Positions 13,301 to 20,975 of a stretch of 64,000 nt of DNA are shown piece by piece (position 1 is the stretch's first letter; the number at the start of each line of letters is the position of its first letter). The stretch comes from Lagopus muta. Taxonomy: Eukaryota > Chordata > Aves > Galliformes > Phasianidae. Location of the stretch: contig NC_064443.1 in the NCBI RefSeq assembly GCF_023343835.1, positions 2,666,001 through 2,730,000 of the forward strand. Direction: 5' to 3'. A program made the translations under genes and the position numbers. The notes beneath the pieces were generated by a model. The model ran no database searches. It was not told the DNA's origin and worked only from the letters and a program-made list of their open reading frames with translations.

Positions 13301-14205
13301 GCGGCTACGCTGCACGCACAGCCGGGAGGACACCCAGCGCCGCAGGTGAGCCCGCATCTGCTGCGTCTGCTTGCTGTGGCTGGGGAAGGGCTGGGGACCG
13401 GGGCATGTGCCGCGCCAGGTGCCCGTGGGAAGGGCCATCCCTGTGCCCCTGACTCTTGGGGTGTGGAGTCTTGCTCCCACTGTACTTCGGGGTCGTTCCT
13501 GTGAAGCAAAGTGCAGACACTGCCACAGCGAGCCCCGTGCCACCTCCCACCCAGGGGGCCGGTGCCGAAGGATGCTCTGCCATCCCCTCCAGGAGGGCAA
13601 GAGCTGACAGGCATCTTCTGCCTTGCAGCTGAAATCAGAGCAGACGGACACGGCCAAACCCGCAGCAAAAGTGCCGCAGCAGCCTGGGAGAGCGCCTGCA
13701 GCTCAGCCCCCCGGAGCAGCAGGTCAGTGCATGATAGTCAGCAACCAGAACTCCGGTGCTGGCTGCCTGAGGGTCATCCCGTGGGACCCACCTTTGCTGA
13801 CTTCCACCTTGTTTGTCCCCCAGCAGACAGCAAGACTGGTCCGAGGGTGGCCGGGACACGTGGCCCCACCGGCCCAGCCATGGGGCAGCCTGGGGCGGAG
13901 GGAGAAAGCGTCTTCTCCAAAATCCTGCCGGGAGGGGCAGCTGAGCAAGCAGGCAAACTGACTGAAGGTGAGGGCTGCCTCCACGTCCCTGCGGTGAGAT
14001 GGAGTTGGGTGGCACAGGGGTGGCTGGAAGCCTCTGCCAGGATGCACTGCTCCCACAGCCAGGGATGTGTAAGCGTTAAAGTCTGATGGCTTTGACCTGG
14101 GGACCGTGGGCACAGGGGTGCAGTGGGATGTGGCCGTCCTCATGCCTCTCCCGCTTCCCCACAGCGGTGTCGGCTTTCGGCAAGAAATTCACTTCGTTCT
14201 GGTGA
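1307..14205 (+). CDS. BSN: Bassoon, presynaptic active-zone scaffold (3' part, 7 coding exons)
   Basis: Bassoon is a giant cytomatrix protein that organises synaptic vesicle release sites. Coding exons are 1307-1714, 2648-9223, 10229-12320, 12633-13345, 13629-13722, 13824-13967 and 14165-14205. They sum to 10068 nt (3355 codons plus stop) with matching phases 0, 0, 1, 0, 1, 1. Human Bassoon is about 3926 aa, so roughly the first 570 residues lie upstream of the window. The first exon opens with KNEWLCLNCQTQRLLEG, the end of the second FYVE-like zinc finger. The protein ends AVSAFGKKFTSFW, almost the human C-terminus. Three coiled-coil stretches and nine QT motifs are visible between. The giant exon and the 2.1 kb exon match the human gene architecture. 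The gene is 5'-truncated only by the window edge and no disruption was seen. Identification is by remembered family sequence and is very secure. Confidence 0.97.
1715..2647 (+). other. BSN: BSN intron
   Basis: The 933-bp intron runs between the donor gtgagc and the acceptor cctgcag, phase 0. No repeat, RNA gene or second promoter was recognised in it. Confidence 0.8.
2648..9223 (+). CDS. BSN: BSN giant exon
   Basis: This single exon of 6576 nt (2192 codons, phase 0 at both ends) follows cctgcag and is closed by the donor gtacgtg. It opens with DASKPYPPDLSRSPQSLSD. It contains acidic segments such as DSDEELEDILEEDEDS, the first coiled coil near 3745-3905, and SMSDTNLSEIGMNYY-type serine/tyrosine blocks. 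The long Gln/Glu/Arg coiled coil lies at 7666-8030. Conserved islands, for example EEAYEEMMRKAE, LPAENISLCRISS, YSATTAREISRMCAALNS and ADGMIYSTINTPIA, alternate with low-complexity Pro/Ser/Thr linkers. That pattern is typical of an extended scaffold with short interaction motifs. Reading frames on the other strand and in other phases are composition artefacts. Confidence 0.97.
7666..8030 (+). other. BSN: Bassoon central coiled-coil segment
   Basis: About 120 residues are almost entirely Glu, Arg, Gln and Leu, with heptad-like spacing (LERERVELEKLRQLRLQEE, then ELERERAELQRHREKEQLL). The DNA is CAG/GAG-rich but the encoded repeats are imperfect, so this is a protein-level constraint rather than a simple microsatellite. 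It corresponds to the second of the three coiled coils described for Bassoon. The role in self-association or partner binding comes from family knowledge. Confidence 0.8.
8329..8720 (+). other. BSN: Cluster of QT motifs, dynein-light-chain-like sites
   Basis: Five short motifs fall in about 130 codons: SSVQTDEED, CSVQTDEED, VGIQTIS, CSVQTEPD and ACQTEPE. They fit the [S/T/V/I]-Q-T-[D/E] core recognised by dynein light chains (DYNLL). Bassoon is known to bind DYNLL through other sites farther upstream. Four more QT motifs lie upstream here, near 4903 (SQTED), 5140 (TQTQ), 5222 (TQTP) and 5974 (VQTG). Binding by this C-terminal cluster is inferred from motif shape only. Confidence 0.55.
9224..10228 (+). 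other. BSN: BSN intron
   Basis: The 1005-bp intron runs from donor gtacgtg to acceptor ctttgcag. It has moderate GC content and includes an ATTA/TATTTCAAAA-like AT-rich patch near 9515-9535. Nothing else was recognised. Confidence 0.8.
10229..12320 (+). CDS. BSN: BSN penultimate large exon with third coiled coil
   Basis: The 2092-nt exon begins right after ctttgcag and ends GACAGCGAAG before gtaacg. The split codon joins to the next exon (12633) to read SDSEAYHLGQEE, as in mammals. Near 10390-10560 it encodes a charged helix (LLKELDRDLKLVEHESTKL, then KKQAELDEEEKEIDAK), which is the coiled coil reported to bind CAST/ELKS and Piccolo. Farther on are SKRSKHRKQGMEQKISKFS and EITYGLKKNVYEQQKYYG, both highly conserved blocks. 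The exon's first six bases, GTGAGC, look like a splice donor placed directly after the acceptor. The frame shows they are coding (Val-Ser). Confidence 0.96.
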
Positions 14206-15769
14206 GAATGGCGAAAGGTGAGTGCACGGTGCCGGTGCCGCAGCCCAGTGCCCCCTGCCCGCCGTGCCCTGATGCCCTCCTGCCGCAGGAGCTGGGGAAG
14301 CGAGTGAAGATCGAGTCGTTGCAGCGGAAAAACCTATGAAGAAGCCGGGGACCTCAGCACACAGCGCTGACTCTGGGTATAACGGTGAGCGGCCCCTCGG
14401 CAGCTGCGCCGAGCTCCGTGCTGGCAGCCGGCGCACCGCGGGGCCGGCCGTGTGGCCAGATAGCGGTGTCCCCTCACCGCGGGGATGTGGCCGTGTGGGC
14501 TGACCTCTTCTCTGTCTCTTGCCAGCTTTTGAAAGCGGGGTGACCCCTGGGTGCTGGACCTCCCGTGGCAGATGGCGGCGAGCAGCTCTGGCGTGGTGCA
14601 GCGTAGGGGGCCCCGCGTGCCGAGGGGCTGCACCCGGACCCTCGGCCCTTTCTCAAGATTATACACAGAGTTGCTCCCTCCGAACCCCAGCTCTGGTGTC
14701 TTCATAGGTTTTTCCCCTCCGTGTGAGCCGAGGGCTGCTCCCCATTCCCTCCGCCCCACCAGCTCCTCGGTCCCCTGCACTGCCGCCCGCTCCCCCCGTG
14801 GAGCTGGCACGCCCCGTTAGGACCTAACACTGTTTCACTACCGAAATACGAGGCCATAGGACTCTGCCGGGCGGCGCGGACGTGGGCTGGCCTTTGCCGA
14901 CGCGGCCCTGCCGGGCTCTGCCCCGAAGCCATGGGAAGCATCCGAAGGGCCGCGCTCACCCTCGCCACGCAGCCGGCGCGCCCCACCACCGGGCACCCCT
15001 TTTCTTTCAAGAACAGCCTTAATCATCCCACTTTGAGTTCTTGTATACCTCATCCGCACCGGGAGGGGCAGGGGGAGTCTGCAGGGGGGGAGGGGAGGGG
15101 CTGGATCTTTTCTTTTTCTTTTCCTCTTTCTTTTTTTTTCTTTGGGCTCATTTTGTTGTTTTATTTGTTTGTTCTTTGTTTTGTTTTTTTTTTTTTAATT
15201 TATTTCACTTTCGACCAAATCCTCTTCCCCCTTTTGCTTTGTGCGATGAGTTAGCACATGGGCTGTCGTCTGTAGAAGCAATAGAGTGCAGGAGGCCACA
15301 AAAGAGCACAATCCATGGAACAAGACCAGGAGAGCTTCGCCTCTGCCGATATCCTTCCTCTTACTGTGCAATCCAAGTCCTTCTGAAGCCATTCCGCGTG
15401 GGCACGCTCGGACCGGCGGGGCTCCCCCCAGCACTGGGAGATGCACCCAGCCCTCGCCCACCCTGGTGCCCCGCCGGCGCCCGTCCCATGTTCTATGCAA
15501 CGAAATAACACGACTCCAGAACGAGACCCGTTCATAGCTGATAATCCGACGTCGCGTGCAAGGGTGTCATTGCAAACCGGGTAACTCCTCTCTCGACCAC
15601 CTGTGCGTATGAAGTTCCAATTCGTGGCATGTTTGACCCACGGAGGGCCACTTTGCCAAAGGGCAGCCATAGCGCCCGTGACCGTCTGTCCTGTCGTAGA
15701 GCATGGCTTGCTACTTCTCTGCACGGTCTCACCGCGTTTCAGTGCTTGCTGTTTTTTGCCTGGACTCCT

Positions 15770-15840
15770 GTTTTTTTTTTTGGGTTTTTTTTTTGTTTTT
15801 TTTACCCCCCCCCCCCTTTTTTTTTTTTTGTTTGTTTTTC
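15770..15840. repeat. Poly-T / poly-C low-complexity block in 3' UTR
   Basis: Runs of 8-12 T are interrupted by GGG, G and then a run of about 13 C, followed by another 12 T. In RNA sense this is U-tract, C-tract, U-tract, a possible polypyrimidine or poly(C)-binding-protein platform. Homopolymers of this kind are also frequent sequencing trouble spots, so exact lengths are uncertain. Confidence 0.8.
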
Positions 15841-16172
15841 TCCTCTCTCTCTCCTCCATCGGTTCATCTCCATACCGACCGCGATGCGTGCACCGGGGTT
15901 ACGGGCTGGGCTCCCCGTGCCCGCCGCTGCCGGCTGTGCCCCTGCCGCCCCTCGCGCTGTAAATAGGTGCCGGGGTGCGGCTGCACGCGGGGCCCCGCTG
16001 CGCCCCAGGAGAAGTTTACAGCGGTAAGTGCAATGCCGGCGCCCTCCCTCTGACCATTGTGACGGTGTGCGTGTCTGCTGTGCTCCGTGAGACCCGTAGT
16101 AACCCCCCGTGCCGCGCTGTGTCGTGACTCCGTACAGAAGCTGCCCCCACCCAGGTATTTCTGTGGGAACAA

Positions 16173-16178
16173 AATAAA
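16173..16178 (+). terminator. BSN: BSN poly(A) signal
   Basis: Canonical AATAAA lies about 2 kb after the BSN stop and 286 bp before the APEH start codon. Cleavage is expected near 16190-16200. Confidence 0.75.
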
Positions 16179-16199
16179 AGGACTTGATATAAACCACAC

Positions 16200-16463
16200 A
16201 CCGCCTCCGCCTCGTGCCTTCGTGCATCCCGGGGATGGCCGGGAGCAGCGCTCCGATCGCGGCAGCGCTCCCAATCCGGTCCGTGTTTCGGGTCCCGTCC
16301 GGAGGTATCGCGGCAGTGGTTCCGGCCGCATCCGCGAGGGGGCGCCGTAGCGCGGCCGAGGCCAAAGTGCCGCAGCCAATGGGAGGCGGCCCCGCCCCGC
16401 CTCGTCCCGCCCACCGTCCCGGATGTGCCGGAGCTCGGCGGTGCGTCCGCTCGGCGCAGCGAC
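16200..16463 (+). promoter_or_regulatory. APEH: APEH CpG promoter
   Basis: A CpG-rich, TATA-less stretch separates the end of BSN from the APEH ATG. It contains a CCAAT box (about 16376-16380, in cagccaatggg) and adjoining GC boxes (CCCCGCCCCGCC, about 16390-16401), about 60-90 bp upstream of the start codon. This is typical of a housekeeping promoter. The transcription start is not determined. Confidence 0.65.
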
Positions 16464-19400
16464 ATGGAGCCGCTGGTGAGGGGCTGAGAGGGGACGGGTT
16501 GGGGGCTTGGGGGGGCGGTGACGTCACTGCCCCGGGACCCCCGCCCTCCATCACCTTCCCCCCGACCGGTGCTTCCCCCGTACCCCGAATTCTGCCCTTC
16601 CCCGGGTGTCCCCGTACCCCATAGCCGCCGCCGCGGGACCTTCCTGTCCTCCTGACGCCTGGGACCCCTACCCCCCCCCATGCCCTGGTACCACTCAGCA
16701 GCCTCCCCGTCCCCTGGTACCCCAATCACAGCCCCCCCCGTGCCCTGGTACCCCAATCACAGCCCCCCCCGTGCCCTGGTACCCCAATCACAGCCCCCCC
16801 CGTCCCCTGGTACCCCAATCACAGCCCCCCCCGTGCCCTGGTACCCCAATCACAGCCCCCCCCGTGCCCTGGTACCCCATTCACAGCCCCCTCGTGCACC
16901 AGTTCCCTTCATAGAACCCCCCCAGCCCTCATAATTCCTCCGTGTCCCCTTATTCCTTGCTAAGAGCTGAGTGCCCCCATAGAAGCCTCTCCCGACCTGC
17001 CCTTTGCCCCCCTCCTCGTTCTCCCGCAGGTGCTGCCCAGCGCTGAGGAGGCTGCAGCGCTGTACCAGGAGCTGAGCCAGAACCCTGGCATCAGCACCGC
17101 CTGCCTGGGTCCCGATGTCACCACGCAGTACGGGGGCAAGTACTGCAGCCTGTACACCGGTATGGCGTGGGCCCTGGGCGAGGGGGGCAGAGGGGTCTTC
17201 GCTTCTCCTCACCCTCATCCCCGCAGAGTGGTCGCAGCGGGACCTGGTACAGGCCAAGAGCATCAAGTTCTGCCGGCAGTACCTGCTCTTCCACGACGGG
17301 GCCTCCATCGTCTATGCAGGGCCTGGCGGTGCCTGCTGTGAGATCAATAATGAGTGCGTCCTTGTGTCCCTACCTCCCCACATCCCCACGTCCCTGGCAG
17401 CACGGAGCTGATGAACAGCCTTCCCACAGGTTGCTGAGCTGCGAGTCCCCCAGCGGTGCATTGAAGGCTGTCCTGCTCAAAGTTGCCGGCAAGGAGAAGG
17501 AGAAGGAGAAAGAGAAGCAGTTCCTGGAGGTGAGTGAGGGGCCAGAGGGTTACAGAAAGGAAGGGACTGGCAACTTGGGCTCCTCCTGCCCCTCTGCTCC
17601 CAGGTGTGGTATCAGAACCGTAAGGTGAAAAGCATCGACCTGACGGCGTTGGATAAGCATGGCAGCGTCTATGATGACGGTGAGGGATGGGATGGCCCTG
17701 GGGGATGCTGGGGACAGGACAGTTTGTGCCAGATCTCTCCCCACAGACCAGTTTGGCTGCCTGGTCTGGTCGCACTCAGAGACCCACCTGCTGTATGTGG
17801 CGGAGAAGAAGCGTCCCAAGGCTGAGTCCTTCTTCCAGACCAAAGCACCCGAGCTGGATGGCTCTGCTGATGAGGAGCTGGAGTGCCCCAAGAAGACAGA
17901 TGCACCCATCAAGGTGGGTCCCCACCACCCCCAGGGGTGATGTCCCTCCACCCCAGAGCTGGCACTAACGGGACTGTGCTACAGGGAGAGCAGTTTGTGT
18001 ACTATGAGAACTGGGGGGAGACACTGAGCACCCGCAGCGTCCCTGTGCTCTGCGTGCTGGACATCGAGGGCAGCAGCATCTCAGTGCTGGAGGGCGTCCC
18101 CAAACACGTGTCCCCTGGACAGGTCAGGATGGGGAAAGGGGACACGGGAGGTGGTGGACATTGGGAGACTTTGTTACTGAGCCACACGGTCCACTGCTCA
18201 CAGGCCTTCTGGTCCCCAGATGACACTGGGGTGGTGTTTGTGGGCTGGTGGCATGAGCCCTTCCGCCTGGGGCTGCGGCACTGCACCAACCGCCGGTGAG
18301 TCCCCCTGGTCCCCACCACCCTGAGGACCCCAGCCCTGTGGTGACAGCTCCTCTCTCCCGGCAGCTCAGCGCTTTTCTACGTGGACCTGACCGGAGGGAA
18401 ATGCGGTGAGCAGCTCACCTTCACACCTGCAGTGCTGAGCGCCGTGCAGCCCCTCACCACCCGCTTGTGACCTTGCAGAGCTGCTCTCTGAGGACACTGG
18501 GGCCCTGTGGTCCCCACGGCTCAGCCCTGACTGCTGCCACATCGCCTACCTAGAAAACAGGGTGCTGGGCCCCCACCAGCAGTGCAGCCGCCTCCGCATG
18601 GTGAGCGGCTCTGCTCCCCCACCTGGGGGGGCTGGTGCTGTACCCCTACCTTAGTGAGCTGCCTGAGTGCACCTGACACAGCCTCCCACCCCACGTCTCC
18701 CACAGTACAATTGGCGTACCAAGCAGACCTGCACTGTGCTGGAGGCTGTGCCGCGGCAAGTGTGGGGTGAGTGTAGCCCTGTGGGGCAGGTTTTGAGTCA
18801 TGGGGCAGGTCTTGGGGCAAGGTGAGGTGTTGAGCACCGATACTTTCATTACAGGTGCCTTCCCTGGGATCTACTGCACCGCTCTGCCAAGGCTGTGCTG
18901 GGCAGCCGACAGCCGTCGGCTCGTACTGGACACGTCCCAGCGCAGTCAGCAGGTAAGGACTGCAGGGCCTGGGGGCACACAGAGCAGTTGTTCTGGTGCT
19001 GAGCTGGACTCTGCCCTTCTGTCCTCAGGATGTGTTTGTGGTGGACACGCAAACAGGCAGCACAACCTCGCTGACAGCTGGTGAGTGCCACGGTGCCAGG
19101 GTTGGGACAGGTTGGCCTGCAGCTCTGACCCTCTCTGTCCTCCCCAGATGCACCCCAAGGGAGCTGGTCTGTCCTCACCATTGACCGGGATCTCTTGGTG
19201 GCCCAGTTCTCCACCCCAAGCTGCCCCGCGACGTTGGTATGGTGACATCCCTGTCCCCAGTGCCCCCCTGCCCTCTGGGTGCTGGTGCTGACACTTCTCT
19301 CTATGCAGCAAGTGGCTGTCCTGCCTGGTATGGGCCAGGAGGCACAGATAAAGTGGATATGCCTGCAAAATGCATCCCCAGTGCCTGGCATCAATTGGGG

Positions 19401-20744
19401 CATCCGCACCCTGAAACCCCCACCAGATCAGGAAAACCCCCAGTATGGTGAGTGCTGGGGGCAGCGCTGCTGTCGCTCATCCCCACGGAGCCCTGATTGC
19501 TTATGCCCTCCCCACAGAGGGGCTGGACTTTGATGCCATCCTGCTGCGCCCAAGTGAGGGTCCCACTGTCCAGAAGCCCCCTTTGGTTGTGATGCCCCAC
19601 GGTGAGAGCTCGCCCCCCCCTCCCACTGCCCAGCGCCAGCCCCGGCCCTGCAGTGTCACTCCCACTACCTCTGCCCCACAGGGGGACCCCACACTGTTTT
19701 CTCTGCTGGGTGGATGCTGTACCCAGCCACGCTGTGCCGCCTGGGCTTTGCTGTGCTTCTGGGTGAGTGTTGGGGCAGATGGGGCGCAACACCTTCACAG
19801 TTCCCCTGGGGTTCTGCAGCAGGAGGCTCTGACACCTTCTCTCCCAGTGAATTATCGTGGCTCACTGGGCTTCGGCCAGGACAGCGTGAACTCCCTGCCA
19901 GGCAATGTGGGCTCACAGGATGTGCGGGATGTGCAGGTAGGATGCGTGTGCCCTATCGTCCTGTGGGTGTCCTGGGTTGGAAACCTGGGCACAGTCACGT
20001 CCCCACTTCAACAACTGTCCCTGGTGCTTACAGTTCTGTGTGGAGCAAGTGCTGCAGGAGGAGCAGCTGGATGCCAGCCGAGTGGCCCTGGTGGGTGGCT
20101 CACATGGGGGCTTCCTGTCATGCCACCTCATCGGGCAGTTCCCCGATACCTACCGTGCCTGCGTGGTCCGCAACCCCGTGGTGAACATCGCCTCCTTGCT
20201 CACCGTCACTGACATTCCTGACTGGTGAGTGCTGCAGCCCCCCGCTTCCCTCAGCCCTGGCACCGCATGTCCCCCTGCCTCTCACCCGCAGGTGCCTGAC
20301 GGAGATGGGAGTACCCTACGTGCCCAATAACCTCCCAGACTCAGCCCACTTGACAGTGATGCTGCAGAAGTCACCCATGTCCTACATCAATCAGGTACAT
20401 CCCTGTCCCGTCCCATCCCCTGTACCGGCCTGCAGCACTGCAGCTGAGTCTGTGCCCTTCCTGCAGGTCCGCACGCCTGTACTGCTGATGCTGGGGGAGG
20501 ACGACAAGCGCGTTCCCCCCGTGCAGGGGCTGGAGTATTACCGTGCCTTGAAGGCCCGTGGCGTGCCCACACGGTGAGTGGGATGCAGGCACTGGGATGT
20601 GGGCTGTGGGCGCAGCGCTGAGCCCTCTCTCCCTGCAGGTTGCTCTGGTACCCCAAGAACAACCACGCGCTGGCCGGCGTCGAGGCCGAAGCCGACAGCT
20701 TCATGAACATCGTGCTGTGGCTGCTCCAGCACCTGCAGGGCTGA
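16464..20744 (+). CDS. APEH: Acylaminoacyl-peptide hydrolase (copy 1), 22 exons
   Basis: Cytosolic prolyl-oligopeptidase-family serine peptidase that releases N-acylated amino acids from blocked peptides. Exons: 16464-16475, 17030-17159, 17227-17353, 17430-17529, 17604-17679, 17747-17913, 17985-18122, 18204-18295, 18365-18405, 18479-18600, 18706-18766, 18855-18952, 19029-19080, 19148-19236, 19309-19447, 19518-19601, 19682-19762, 19848-19936, 20034-20224, 20292-20394, 20467-20573 and 20639-20744. They total 2205 nt, 734 aa (human 732). An N-terminal beta-propeller precedes the alpha/beta-hydrolase domain. The triad is Ser589 (GGSHGGF), Asp677 (GEDDKRVP) and His709 (NNHAL), each offset by two from human 587/675/707. 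The HGGPH oxyanion-side motif is present. The first exon holds only four codons. Residues near 17490-17520 form a Lys-Glu repeat absent from human. All splice junctions are GT-AG. Confidence 0.96.
16681..16890. repeat. 31-bp tandem repeat in APEH intron 1
   Basis: Seven copies of a unit built on TGCCCTGGTACCCCAATCAC followed by AGCCCCCCC start at 16681, 16710, 16741, 16772, 16803, 16834 and 16865. The spacing is 29 bp and then exactly 31 bp, and the inner copies are nearly identical. Each unit has a GGTACC palindrome and a C-run of 7-8. It lies in the first intron just downstream of the promoter. Confidence 0.92.
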
Positions 20745-20768
20745 GAGCCCCCGGCACCATCACCCCCC

Positions 20769-20774
20769 AATAAA
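20769..20774 (+). terminator. APEH: APEH poly(A) signal
   Basis: AATAAA lies 25 bp after the APEH stop codon, giving a very short 3' UTR. It is followed by a GT-rich stretch (atgttgttgagc) suitable as a downstream element. The next gene's start codon is only about 200 bp further on. Confidence 0.8.
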
Positions 20775-20975
20775 TGTTGTTGAGCACTTGGACTCTCTGC
20801 GGTGGTTCTGTGGTTGGCCTCCGCTGCCCCTGGGGCTCGTGACCGCAGGCGGAGGTTGGGCACAGCTTGCTGCCAGCTCCCAGCACCCTTCCTGGCTCTG
20901 GCCCCGGCGGGCTGCTCGCGCACCCTGGCACCCTGCCCACGCTGAGCCACGGCCGGCTGAGCACGGAGCAGCCCC
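20775..20975 (+). promoter_or_regulatory. Intergenic gap and likely promoter of the APEH-like gene
   Basis: About 200 bp separates the APEH poly(A) signal from the first ATG of the second copy. It is GC-rich (ggccccggcgggctgctcgcg) and has no TATA box. Either a compact promoter lies here or the second gene relies partly on transcription from the first. No clear CCAAT box was seen. Confidence 0.4.

Larger units (their letters stand above)
14206..16200 (+). other. BSN: BSN 3' untranslated region
   Basis: About 2 kb follows the TGA at 14203-14205 and runs to the poly(A) signal AATAAA at 16173. It contains a G-rich patch near 15062-15100, U-rich tracts at 15110-15200, and a striking T-run/C-run/T-run block at 15770-15840. 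Human BSN also has a multi-kilobase 3' UTR. Open frames within it are not supported by splice or family evidence. Confidence 0.75.

Noticed and set aside
12689-13657. A 322-codon minus-strand frame
   Set aside because: It is antisense to the GC-rich Gln/Ala/Pro exon of BSN, crosses its splice junctions and has no recognisable domain.
14106-15010. Open frames downstream of the BSN stop as further exons or a new small gene
   Set aside because: The C-terminal Bassoon motif and stop at 14205 are conserved. The rest behaves as 3' UTR up to the signal at 16173.
16681-16890. Possible CRISPR array, also considered for 21897-22078 and 24070-24490
   Set aside because: These are direct tandem repeats without unique spacers, in a vertebrate genome.
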